In this document: one piece after another, positions 1-7,785 of the stretch | How the letters are laid out: the number at the start of each line of letters is the position of its first letter | Numbering within the stretch: position 1 is the stretch's first letter | Assembly: GCA_034664005.1 (NCBI GenBank) | Contig: JAXDIL010000181.1 | Coordinates: forward strand, 1 to 11,063 | DNA length: 11,063 bases | DNA from: JACVRW01 sp034664005 | Lineage (GTDB): Bacteria > Actinomycetota > Thermoleophilia > Solirubrobacterales > Thermoleophilaceae | Reading direction: 5' to 3' | Notes under the pieces: model-generated | What the model was told of the DNA's origin: nothing | The model's database searches: none | The model's input: the letters and a program-made list of their open reading frames with translations, nothing else | Program-made: the position numbers and the translations under genes

Positions 1-173
1 ACGAAATCGGCGAAGAGGATGAGGCTGATCGCCCACGCGGAGTGGAAGCGCTCGTAGGCGACAACCAAGAGCGCGACGTACGCGGCACCATTGCCAAGCG
101 CCGACTGCGCGAGTACCGCGTAATACACCCGGGCCACGCGCTCGTGACGAAGTAGATCGAGAGTGCGGGCCAC
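1..173 (-). CDS. MFS-type transporter, N-terminal fragment
   Basis: This is the 5' end of a gene running off the left edge; 57 codons are visible. The protein starts MARTLDLLRHERVARVYYAV, a short basic cytoplasmic head. A hydrophobic helix follows (about residues 17-41), then a polar turn YERFHS and the start of a second helix (AISLILFADF). That layout is typical of the N-terminus of major facilitator superfamily permeases of the drug or siderophore efflux type, but the diagnostic loop 2-3 motif lies outside the window, so substrate and direction are unknown. The start is GTG at 173. An in-frame TGA lies directly before it, so no earlier start is possible in this frame. No Shine-Dalgarno sequence is visible, and a TAGTCT box ends 6 bases upstream, which would fit a leaderless mRNA. 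It is probably a separate unit from the opp operon, given the 379-base gap. Another multi-pass membrane family cannot be excluded. Confidence 0.6.
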   Translation of the reverse strand, partial: MARTLDLLRHERVARVYYAVLAQSALGNGAAYVALLVVAYERFHSAWAISLILFADF

Positions 174-179
174 TCAGGG

Positions 180-208
180 AGACTAAAGGGAGGAATGGCT
201 GAGGTCGC
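180..208 (-). promoter_or_regulatory. Candidate leaderless promoter of the MFS gene
   Basis: On the minus strand, TAGTCT (185-180) fits the TANNNT form of an actinobacterial -10 box and ends 6 bases before the GTG start at 173. Transcription would then begin at or next to the start codon. The -35 region 17 bases further upstream (GCGACC, 208-203) matches TTGACA only at GAC, so it is weak. The lack of any Shine-Dalgarno sequence before this GTG supports a leaderless start. The call rests on position and short motifs only. Confidence 0.3.
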
Positions 209-285
209 GCCGGTGGGCACGACCCCTTGCCAAATCATCTACTGACGCTTAGTGACGAAAAGCCATCCGGTTCCCCCCGGTGTTT

Positions 286-375
286 GCACAGTTTCAGGAC
301 AACAAACTTGCGAATCCGCCGCCACTATGGCACGGATGCGCCAGATTGTCACGGGTTTTTTGCACGAAACTGTGC
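286..375. repeat. 10-bp inverted repeat, arms 70 bases apart
   Basis: GCACAGTTTC at 286-295 recurs as its exact reverse complement GAAACTGTGC at 366-375. The second arm is preceded by TTTTGCAC, so TTTGCAC also appears as a direct repeat at 283-289 and 359-365. The second copy alone can form a small GCAC-N6-GTGC hairpin. It lies upstream of the MFS gene and downstream of the opp operon, so paired operator sites for a regulator of the MFS gene are possible. The function is unknown. Confidence 0.35.
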
Positions 376-436
376 GGCCCGGGATCTAAACGGGGCGTTT
401 AGCCCTCAACGGGTGCGGAATTCGGCCGGAACTGAG

Positions 437-487
437 TCGACGGTCCTGCCTAGGGGTTCGTATGCGACCCCTATCCAGGACTGTCGA
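437..487. terminator. Long hairpin without U-tract, possible terminator
   Basis: The outer arms 437-448 and 476-487 pair over 12 positions with one G-T wobble. A 2x2 internal loop follows (449-450 and 474-475), then a perfect 7-bp stem TAGGGGT (451-457) with ACCCCTA (467-473), closing a 9-base loop. Nineteen pairs in 51 bases is well above chance. It lies 66 bases beyond the oppF stop codon, where an operon terminator would be expected. No T-run follows on either strand, so it would be a U-less terminator, an mRNA 3' stabiliser, or a copy of a dispersed palindromic repeat. Confidence 0.5.
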
Positions 488-518
488 AGGAAGGAGGGGC
501 GCGGCCCTCGGTGCGCGC

Positions 519-556
519 GGCTCAGGTGCCGCGGCGGCTGAGCCCTAAGGGCTCAG
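519..556 (-). terminator. Overlapping hairpin arms at the oppF stop codon
   Basis: GGCTCAG occurs at 519-525 and again at 550-556, and its complement CTGAGCC lies between them at 538-544. The middle arm can pair with either neighbour, giving a short hairpin across the oppF stop (538-556, loop CTAAG) or one further downstream (519-544). The stop codon TGA (555-553) is inside the first hairpin. No U-tract follows. It may act in transcript termination or 3'-end protection of the opp mRNA. Confidence 0.35.
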
Positions 557-1661
557 GAGGGGCCGTCGGTGTGGCTTGCGGGAGAGCCCGTCGGCTCGCT
601 CGGCGACGGCATCGCGTCGCCGCTGGAGGCGGGGCTCGTCTCGTCCTTGACCGCTGCCTTGATCTCCTCGGCGGAGACGTTCATCGGGTGGTGGCAGGCC
701 GCCAGGTGGCCGTTCGGGTAGCGGACCAGCGGGGGCTCGATCTCGCGGCAGATGTCGGTGGCCCGTGGGCAGCGCGGGTGGAAGACGCAGCCGGAGGGCG
801 GGTCGATCGGGTTCGGGGGCTCGCCGCCCACCACGATGCGCTCGCGGCGGCGGTTCTCGCGCGGGTCCGGGATCGGGATCGCGGAGAGGAGCGCGAACGT
901 GTACGGGTGGATCGGCTTCGTGTAGAGCTCCTCGGAGGGCGAGACCTCCATCAGCTTCCCGAGGTACATCACGGCGATCCGGTCGGACACGTGCCTGACG
1001 ACCGAGAGGTCGTGCGCCACGAACAGGTAGGTGAGCCCGAACTCCTCCTGCAGGTCGTCGAGCAGGTTGATGATCTGGGCCTGGACCGACACGTCCAGCG
1101 CGGACACGGGCTCGTCGAGCACGATCAGCCGCGGCTCGAGGGCGAGCGCCCGCGCAACGCCGATCCGCTGGCGCTGCCCACCGGAGAACTCGTGCGGGAA
1201 GCGGTTCAGGTGCTCCGGCGCGAGGCCCACCAGGTTGAGCAGCTCGCGGACGCGGCCCTCGACCTTGTCGCGCGGCGTCCCGTGGAGCCGCAGCGGCTGA
1301 CCGATGATCTGGACCACGCGCTTGCGCGGGTTGAGCGAGGCGAACGGGTCCTGGAAGACCATCTGCATCTCCCGGCGCAGCGGCTCGAGCTGCCTGCGGC
1401 CGGCGTAGGTGATGTCGTCGCCGCGGAACCTGAGGCGGCCGCCGGTGGCGTCGATCAGACGCATGATCGCCCGCGAGATCGTCGTCTTCCCGCAGCCCGA
1501 CTCCCCCACCAGCCCGACCGTCTCCCCCTCGCTGATCGAGAGCGTGACGTCGTTCACGGCATGGACCCGTGCCACCTCCCGGTCAATGAGGAAGCCCTCC
1601 TTGATCGGGAAGAAGACCTTCAGGTGCTCGACCTCGACGAGGGCGGCGCCGTTCGACTCGC

Positions 1662-1665
<4 letters not shown>
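553..1665 (-). CDS. oppF: Oligopeptide ABC transporter ATPase OppF/DppF
   Basis: This is one of the two nucleotide-binding subunits that power peptide import through the OppBC channel, on the cytoplasmic face of the membrane. The 370-residue product has Walker A GESGCGKT (54-61), Q-loop Q105 in VFQDPFASLNP, signature FSGGQ (160-164), Walker B LIVLDEP (180-186) and H-loop H218. A C-terminal oligopeptide/dipeptide ABC extension follows from about 235. That extension holds four cysteines (C293, C299, C306, C324) in the GCxFxxRC pattern which in some Dpp/Opp ATPases binds a [4Fe-4S] cluster. The start is taken as GTG at 1665: it overlaps the oppD stop as GTGA, and homology begins a few residues later. 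The frame stays open upstream to 1818, but that part reads as a shadow of oppD. The last ~40 residues are a Ser/Pro-rich tail with no family match that I recognise. The name opp versus dpp is not resolvable from sequence alone. Confidence 0.93.
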
Positions 1666-2725
<1,060 letters not shown>

Positions 2726-2729
<4 letters not shown>

Positions 2730-3673
2730 TGCAGGCGAATCCGCGGGTCGAGGTACGCGTAGACGATGTCCACGATGGCATTCAACAGCACGATGAAGAA
2801 CGCGGAGAACATCGTGGTCGCGAGCACCGGCGGCACGTCGAGCTGACCGATCGCCTCGGCGGCGTACTGCCCCACGCCCTGGAGGTCGAACACCGTCTCG
2901 GTGAGGATCGCCCCGCCTCCCACCACGGCGCCGAAGTCGAGGCCCCACAGCGTCACGATCGGGATCATCGAGTTGCGCAGCACATGGCGCACCATGATCT
3001 GGCGCTCGGTCAGGCCCTTTGCGCGCGCTGTTCGCACGTAGTCCTCGTTGATCGTGTCGAGCACGTTCGATCTGAGCACGCGCGAATAGAACCCGATGAA
3101 CAGGATCGCCAGGGCGGTCCACGGCAGGATCAGGTGGTAGGCCCAGTCGATCGGGTCCTTCGTGAGCTCCACGTAGCCGCCGTTCGGGAACCAGCCGAGC
3201 TTGTAGCCCAGGTAGTGGTTCATCAGCGCGCCGATCCAGAAGACCGGCATCGAGATGCCGATCAGCGCGATGATCGTCAGGAAGCGGTCCGCGAACTTGC
3301 CGGCGCGGACGGCGCTGTAGAGCCCGAAGCAGATCGCCACGAACATCCACAGGATCGCCGCGCCGATCGCGAGCGACATGGTGCGCGGCAGCCCCTTGAC
3401 GATCTCCTCGCCCACCGGGAGCTGCGTGAAGTACGAGACCAGGTCGCCGGTGAAGACCTTCTTCATCGTGGTCCAGTACTGCACGAAGATGCTGTCGTTG
3501 AAGCCCCACTCACGACGGATGGCCTCGATCTGCGTCTCGGTGGGCTGCCTGCCGGCCATGCGGACGGCCGGGTCGCCGTTCGGGATGACGTTGAAGATCA
3601 GGAACGTCAGGATCGACACGGCGAACATGACGAACGTCATCTGCATCAGCCGGCGGACGATGAAGCGGCCCAT
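2726..3673 (-). CDS. oppB: Oligopeptide ABC transporter permease OppB/DppB
   Basis: This is a membrane channel subunit of the peptide importer, 315 residues, the usual length for the B permease. Hydrophobic segments lie near residues 8-30, 100-122, 130-152, 180-198, 238-262 and 282-306, giving the expected six helices. The N-terminus MGRFIVRRLMQMT and the first periplasmic loop (VIPNGDPAVRMAG) are characteristic of OppB. The cytoplasmic EAA-type coupling loop is EDYVRTARAKG (210-220), which docks onto the ATPases. The ATG start at 3673 directly follows the oppC stop TAG with no spacer, and GGAG lies 6 bases upstream, inside the end of oppC. The stop overlaps the oppD start. The gene order is unusual because oppC comes first. 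Confidence 0.93.
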
Positions 3674-4723
3674 CTAGCGCTCCAGGCGGACCTTCGCCCG
3701 CGGGTCGAGCGCGTCGCGCACGCCGTCGCCGAAGACGTTCAGCGACAGCACCGTGAGGACGAGCATGACGCCCGGCACGATGGCCAGGTGGGGAGCCGTC
3801 GCGACCCGATCCACGCCCTCGTCGATCATCGTGCCCCAGGACGGGCTCGGCGGCTGCACGCCCGCGCCGAGGAACGACAGCGCGGACTCGAGCAGGATCG
3901 CGTTGGCGATCAGCAGCGTGAAGAAGACGATCACGGTCGAGGCGAGGTTCGGCATCACCTCGGTGAACATGATCCGGATCGGCCCCGCGCCCTGCGCGCG
4001 CGCCGCCTCCACGAACTCCTTCTCGCGCAGCGACAGCACCTGGCCGCGCACCGGTCGCGCCATGTACGGCACGTAGACCAGGCCGATGATGAAGATCGGG
4101 ATGCCGAGCGAGTCCCCGGCGAGGTGAATCGGCCCGATGTCGAGGCCACCGAGCGCGAGCGCGACGCCGAGCGCAACGCCGAGGATGATCACCGGGAACG
4201 ACCACATGACGTCCAGCAGGGCTCTGATCACAGCATCGATCGGCCCTCGGAAATACCCCGCCACGAGGCCAAGGACGATCGACAGGACCGTGGTGATGAT
4301 CGCCGCGATGATGCCGATCACCAGCGAGTTGCGCCCGCCGTAGAGGAGGCGGACCATGATGTCGCGGCCGTTGCGGTCGGCGCCCAGGAAGAACTTGCCG
4401 TCGGCCTTGAGCCACTGCGGGCCGATCGGCACGCCGTCGAGCCCGACGACGTTCTTGTCCTTGCCGTCCACCCTGATGACGTCCGACAGGTGGTTGGCGT
4501 TGGCCGTCGTCTTGGCCACGTGGTCGGCCCACAGCGGGGCGGCCGCGCAGGCGGCGACCAGCAGGATGAAGAGGAATCCGAACAGGAGCGCGACCTTGTT
4601 GCGCCGCAACCGGCGGAGCCCGAGGCGCCAGGGACCGAGTCCGTGGACCCGCTCCTTCTCGGCCTGCTGCTCCCAGGCTGCCGGCCCCTGAAGGGTGCTG
4701 TCGGTTGCCGGCTCAGTGGCCAC
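3674..4723 (-). CDS. oppC: Oligopeptide ABC transporter permease OppC/DppC
   Basis: This is the second channel subunit, 349 residues. A charged cytoplasmic N-terminal region (1-44, ending RLRRNKVALL) leads into the first helix (about 45-64), the standard OppC layout. The family signature around residues 113-134 begins LGADRNGRDIMVRLLYGGR, followed by helices near 134-157, 164-190, 207-222, 258-280 and 312-335. The EAA coupling loop is EKEFVEAARAQG (234-245). The loop between helix 1 and the signature (65-112) is longer than in E. coli OppC. The start is GTG at 4723, with GAGG 7 bases upstream. It follows oppA by 84 bases containing a strong hairpin, and its stop abuts the oppB start. Confidence 0.92.
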   Translation of the reverse strand: MATEPATDSTLQGPAAWEQQAEKERVHGLGPWRLGLRRLRRNKVALLFGFLFILLVAACAAAPLWADHVAKTTANANHLSDVIRVDGKDKNVVGLDGVPIGPQWLKADGKFFLGADRNGRDIMVRLLYGGRNSLVIGIIAAIITTVLSIVLGLVAGYFRGPIDAVIRALLDVMWSFPVIILGVALGVALALGGLDIGPIHLAGDSLGIPIFIIGLVYVPYMARPVRGQVLSLREKEFVEAARAQGAGPIRIMFTEVMPNLASTVIVFFTLLIANAILLESALSFLGAGVQPPSPSWGTMIDEGVDRVATAPHLAIVPGVMLVLTVLSLNVFGDGVRDALDPRAKVRLER

Positions 4724-4760
4724 TTGGTCGCCTCACTCCCTTGCGGCGAACACTACCCGA

Positions 4761-4788
4761 CGGGGAGAGCGCCGAAGCGCCCTCCCCG
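4761..4788 (-). promoter_or_regulatory. Stable UUCG hairpin between oppA and oppC
   Basis: In the minus-strand RNA the arms CGGGGAGGGCGC and GCGCUCUCCCCG pair over 12 positions, one of them a G-U wobble, and close a C(UUCG)G tetraloop, one of the most stable known. It lies 19 bases after the oppA stop codon and ends 37 bases before the oppC start. No U-tract follows. In binding-protein transporter operons such intercistronic hairpins commonly protect the upstream mRNA from 3' exonucleases or cause partial termination, so the binding protein is made in excess over the membrane subunits. That role is inferred here. Confidence 0.7.
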
Positions 4789-4807
4789 CGGGCAATGATG
4801 CGACTGG

Positions 4808-6490
4808 CTACTTGAGGCAGAAGCTCGTGTAGTCGTTGTTCCAGACCGGGTGGAACCTCGTGCAATTCTCGAAGTCCATCCGCTCGGACACGAACGTCGC
4901 GAGCTTGCGGTGGCCGTACGGAACGATCCACGCCCGCTCGACCAGCTTGTTGTTCAGGTCCTTCCAGCGATCGGTGACCTCGTCCGTGAGCTCAGGCTCC
5001 CGGGTCAGCTCGGCGATCCCCTTGGTGATCTCCGGGTCATCCACGTTCCCGAAGTTCTGGTTGTTCGTCTCCTGGATCGACTTCCCATCCACGAGGAACA
5101 TGAAGTTCTTCGGGTGCGGGAAGTCCTGGAACCAGTTGGAGAAGCCGGTCTGGGCCTTCGTCTTCTGGTTTCCGATCGTCTGGAAGTAGACGCCGCCGTC
5201 GAGGATCTTCGGCTTGGCGTTCAGGCCCATCTTCGTGAGCATGTCCGCGTAGGCCTCGGTGACCTTGTCGGTGGGGTCGTCGTTGTTGCCGTAGACGGTC
5301 ACGTCCATGCCGTCCGCACCGGCTTCCTTGATGAGTGCGCGGGCCTTCTCGAGGTCCGGCGGCTCATTCGGGTTGCCCCACGGGCAGTTGTCCACGTCGA
5401 GCGCCTCGTCGAAGCCCGGCATGCCGGGCGGCAGGAACGAACAGCCCGGAGCGACCTCGCCCGCGAAGATGCGCGCGAGACCCGGCTTGTCGACGCCGTA
5501 GTTCACGGCCTCGCGAACCTTCGGGTTGTCGAACGGCGCCACCCGCGTGTTCATGAAGAAGTAGTACGTCGAGGCCGTCGTGATCTCCTCATAACGGTCC
5601 GAGTACTTCGCCTTCACCTCCGGCTTGATGTCAGCCGGCGGCGGGTCCTGCATGTAGTCGAGCTTGCCCGAGATCACGTCCTGCGCCTGGCGCTGTGCGG
5701 ACTTGATGATCTTGGCGGTGATCTTGTCGAGGTGGGCGGGCGGGTTGTCGGGACCGAGGTCCGGGAAGTTCGCGTTCTTCTCGAGCACGAACTGGCGGTT
5801 CGGCACCGACTCCGTGATCTTGAACTGACCGACGCCCGGAGGCGGGTTCCTGGTCAAGTTCTTGAACGGCGTGTCACCCGGCACGAGAGCGCCGAACGGC
5901 ATGGCGAGAACGTTCGAGAAAGTCCCGTCAGGCTCGTTCAGCGTGATCGTGATCGTGCCGGCGGCGTCGTCGGTCTCGATCCCGGGGATGTCAGCCTCGG
6001 CCTTGCCGTTCTTGACGTACGCATCCGCGCCCTTGATCCCAAGGTAGAACGCCGATCCGCCCGACTCGAGGTTGAGCACGCGCTGGATGGTGCGCTCGAA
6101 GTCGGAGGCCTTCACAGGCGTCCCGTCCGAGTACTTGAGGCCATCCCGCAGCGTCAGCTCGTAGGTCGTGCCGTCAGAGGAGACCTTCGGCAGCTCTGTG
6201 GCGAGGCCCGGGATCAGCGTCGAGCCCTCCTGGCCCTCGGCGCGCTTGTACGCGACGAGTCCCGTGTAGACGGTCGAGAGCGGCTCCCAGCCGTTGACCG
6301 TGTAGCTCAGCGCCGGGTCAAGATAGTCCGGCTGCGAGGTCTCCGAGATCGTGATCGATCCGCCTTCCTTACCCCCGCCGCCTGTGCCGCTGCTGCTGCT
6401 CTTGTCGTCGTCGCCGCCGCAGGCGGCAATCACGATCATCGAGAAGCAGGCGACGAGCAGTACCAGCGCACGTCTCCCGAGCGTTCCCAT
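4808..6490 (-). CDS. oppA: Oligopeptide-binding lipoprotein OppA (SBP family 5)
   Basis: This is the extracytoplasmic substrate-binding protein that captures peptide and delivers it to OppBC. The 560-residue product has a lipoprotein signal: basic GRR, hydrophobic stretch (8-21) and lipobox IAAC with the lipidated C24. A flexible Asp/Ser/Gly linker (25-44) is encoded partly by a short AGC repeat. The SBP_bac_5 domain follows from about 45, with the family signature near 107-131 (LRDGLKYSDGTPVKASDF). Four further cysteines in the C-terminal half may form disulfides. The ATG at 6490 is chosen because GGAGG lies 5 bases upstream and the signal peptide begins there. The 28 codons open further upstream (to 6574) have no matching RBS and would spoil the signal. 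The candidate promoter at 6543-6567 would give a leader of about 46 bases. Peptide is the usual ligand, but nickel, glutathione or sugar oligomers also occur in this family. Confidence 0.92.
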   Translation of the reverse strand: MGTLGRRALVLLVACFSMIVIAACGGDDDKSSSSGTGGGGKEGGSITISETSQPDYLDPALSYTVNGWEPLSTVYTGLVAYKRAEGQEGSTLIPGLATELPKVSSDGTTYELTLRDGLKYSDGTPVKASDFERTIQRVLNLESGGSAFYLGIKGADAYVKNGKAEADIPGIETDDAAGTITITLNEPDGTFSNVLAMPFGALVPGDTPFKNLTRNPPPGVGQFKITESVPNRQFVLEKNANFPDLGPDNPPAHLDKITAKIIKSAQRQAQDVISGKLDYMQDPPPADIKPEVKAKYSDRYEEITTASTYYFFMNTRVAPFDNPKVREAVNYGVDKPGLARIFAGEVAPGCSFLPPGMPGFDEALDVDNCPWGNPNEPPDLEKARALIKEAGADGMDVTVYGNNDDPTDKVTEAYADMLTKMGLNAKPKILDGGVYFQTIGNQKTKAQTGFSNWFQDFPHPKNFMFLVDGKSIQETNNQNFGNVDDPEITKGIAELTREPELTDEVTDRWKDLNNKLVERAWIVPYGHRKLATFVSERMDFENCTRFHPVWNNDYTSFCLK

Positions 6491-6542
6491 TAATCCCTCC
6501 AGCTGTCGTTTCGACGGGCAGACGTGCCCGCCGGGCGGCAAG

Positions 6543-6567
6543 ATACCCACTGCTTCGGCGCTTACAG
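6543..6567 (-). promoter_or_regulatory. Candidate SigB/SigF-type promoter of oppA
   Basis: On the minus strand, GGGTAT (6548-6543) exactly matches the -10 element of Bacillus SigB and actinobacterial SigF promoters. CTGTAA (6567-6562), 13 bases upstream, matches 4 of 6 positions of the SigB -35 element GTTTAA, and the spacing is in the accepted range. It sits in the only gap between the sigma-factor gene and oppA, about 53 bases before the oppA ATG. The encoded neighbour is itself a SigB/SigF-family sigma factor, which raises the prior. Chance occurrence of GGGTAT alone in this gap is not negligible. Confidence 0.45.
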
Positions 6568-6604
6568 CCACCACACGGGCACCACAACCCGCCCTTAACT
6601 GAAC

Positions 6605-7393
6605 TCAGGCGGCCCCTGGAGGGGTGCGCATCAGCTCCTCGCGCATGATGGAGAGCGACTTTCGGATCAGCCGCGACACGTGCATCTGCGAGAGGCCGAC
6701 GCGCTGCGCTATCTGCGTCTGGGGAAGTCCGTCCTCGAAGCGCATGCGCAGGATCTCGCGCTCGCGTTCCGGGAGGCGGTCCAGCGCCGGCTCGAGCGCC
6801 GCGCGATGCTCTGAGCGCTCGAACTCCGCGTCCTCGCCGCCGATCGTCTCGAGCGGGTCGAGCTCCTCGTCGCCGCCCGGTCCCGAGGAGAGCGAGACGG
6901 TCGAATAGGCGGACCCGACCTCCATCGCCTCGAGCACCTCTTCCGGCGTCGTCTTCAGCTCCTCCGCGATCTCCGCGATGCTCGGCGAGCGGCCGAGCCG
7001 CCCGGTGAGCCGCTCGATCGCGCCGGACATCGAGGCGTTCAGCTCCTGGAGCGCGCGCGGCACCCGGATCGCCCAGCCCTTGTCGCGGAAGTGGCGCTTG
7101 ATCTCGCCGACGACGTTGGGCGTGGCGTAGGTGGCGAGCGACACCTCGCGCTCGAGCTCGAAGCGGTCGATCGCCTTGATCAGCCCGATCGCGCCGACCT
7201 GCTCGATGTCCTCGAGCGCCTCGCCGCGGCCGGCGTAGCGGCGCGCGAGCGATCGGACCAGCGGGAGGTGGCGCTCGATCAGCTCCTCGCGGGCGGTCGT
7301 GTCCCCGTCGACGTGGTAGCGGCGCAGCAGAGCACGGTCCTCCTCGCGCGCCTTCTCAGACGCCGCCGGCGAGCGGCGCTGCGGGTTGCTCAC
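6605..7393 (-). CDS. sigF: SigB/SigF-family RNA polymerase sigma factor
   Basis: This 262-residue group 3 sigma factor directs RNA polymerase to stress or stationary-phase promoters. Region 2 spans about 32-108, with the core-binding segment DIEQVGAIGLIKAIDRFE (62-79) and the -10 recognition part ATYATPNVVGEIKRHFRDKG (87-106). A VPR motif opens region 3 (about 111-165). Region 4 lies at 205-252 with helix-turn-helix QTQIAQRVGLSQMHVSRL (225-242). The acidic linker 171-195 (GGDEELDPLETIGGEDAEFE) is typical of the family. It starts at GTG 7393, which overlaps the stop of the anti-sigma gene as GTGA, and AAGGG lies about 6 bases upstream. Overlap with its presumed antagonist implies coupled expression. 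No anti-anti-sigma (RsbV-like) gene is in the window. The exact name (sigB, sigF or sigG) cannot be fixed from sequence. Confidence 0.9.
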   Translation of the reverse strand: MSNPQRRSPAASEKAREEDRALLRRYHVDGDTTAREELIERHLPLVRSLARRYAGRGEALEDIEQVGAIGLIKAIDRFELEREVSLATYATPNVVGEIKRHFRDKGWAIRVPRALQELNASMSGAIERLTGRLGRSPSIAEIAEELKTTPEEVLEAMEVGSAYSTVSLSSGPGGDEELDPLETIGGEDAEFERSEHRAALEPALDRLPEREREILRMRFEDGLPQTQIAQRVGLSQMHVSRLIRKSLSIMREELMRTPPGAA

Positions 7394-7785
7394 GTAAAGC
7401 CCTTGCGCTTCTCGAGCCGTACGACAATGGCGCCGTCACCGGCCTCCTCCACGCCGAAGGAGTCGACCACGGTCTGAAGGATCCGGCGCAGCGTGAGCGT
7501 CCCGGGAGGCGCGTCGCCGTCGCGGAGCGCCTCGGCCACGGCTGCCTCGGAGAGCGGGCCGACGCGCGTGCGGATGTGGGACTCGCCGACCTCGAAGGAG
7601 AGGCACACGCTGCCAACCTGGCCGGCCTCGGCGAGCAGCCGCTCGACGGCGAGCTGAAGGTCGTCGATCTCCTCGAACGCGAAGTCCACGCGTTCGGCAA
7701 TGCCGCCGATGATCAGCCGGACGACGGCTTGAAAGTCGCCCGACAGCGGGGCCTCGAGATCGATGCGCTCTTGCGTGATTGTCAA
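7390..7785 (-). CDS. RsbW-like anti-sigma factor lacking ATP-binding motifs
   Basis: This 131-residue protein is probably the antagonist of the adjacent sigma factor. Its N-terminal half follows Bacillus RsbW closely as I recall that protein: RLIIGGIAERVDF (23-35) corresponds to RLTLSGVASRMGY, and EIDDLQLAV (39-47) to EIEDLKIAV. The C-terminal LRRILQTVVDSFGV (99-112) fits the last helix of the GHKL fold. The kinase N-box, SEACTNA in RsbW, is ERLLAEA here (48-54), so the catalytic Glu is Arg49 and the Mg-binding Asn is Glu53. The G1 Asp-x-Gly box and the Gly-rich lid are also absent. Sigma binding may remain while ATP binding and kinase activity are lost. The start is TTG at 7785, which overlaps the mnmA stop as TTGA and has GGAG 7 bases upstream. 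An open frame to 7923 lies inside mnmA and shows no homology. Confidence 0.78.
   Translation of the reverse strand: MTITQERIDLEAPLSGDFQAVVRLIIGGIAERVDFAFEEIDDLQLAVERLLAEAGQVGSVCLSFEVGESHIRTRVGPLSEAAVAEALRDGDAPPGTLTLRRILQTVVDSFGVEEAGDGAIVVRLEKRKGFT

Larger units (their letters stand above)
174..552. other. Intergenic region between oppF and the MFS gene
   Basis: These 379 bases hold no convincing gene on either strand. They contain the MFS promoter candidate (180-208), a 10-bp inverted repeat (286-295 and 366-375), a long hairpin (437-487) and a set of alternative hairpin arms reaching the oppF stop codon (519-556). The base composition of the 280-370 part is visibly less GC-rich than the flanking coding DNA. 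That fits a regulatory region, but could also mark decayed sequence. Confidence 0.6.

Noticed and set aside
195..245. 16-codon plus-strand frame after GGGAGG
   Set aside because: The purine-rich block is only one base from the ATG, too close to serve as a ribosome binding site, and the peptide shows no leader or toxin features.
456..473. T-arm-like GGTTCG stretch suggesting a tRNA or tmRNA end
   Set aside because: The loop is too long for a T-loop, no D or anticodon arm lies beside it, and the bases are fully explained by the larger hairpin.
227..541. Plus-strand frame of 104 codons in the left intergenic region
   Set aside because: It starts at TTG with no good RBS, has no recognisable domain or hydrophobic pattern, and runs through the long hairpin at 437-487.
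2730..3509. N-terminal extension of oppD across oppB
   Set aside because: It is a low-complexity Arg/Asp-rich shadow of the permease gene; ABC homology begins right after the GTG at 2729.
6385..6420. Triplet-like simple repeat on the plus strand
   Set aside because: It is explained by Ser codons and Asp/Ser/Gly linker residues just after the OppA lipobox; such linkers are common.
6491..6574. Earlier start for oppA
   Set aside because: It would put 28 polar residues ahead of the lipoprotein signal, while the ATG at 6490 has GGAGG at good spacing.
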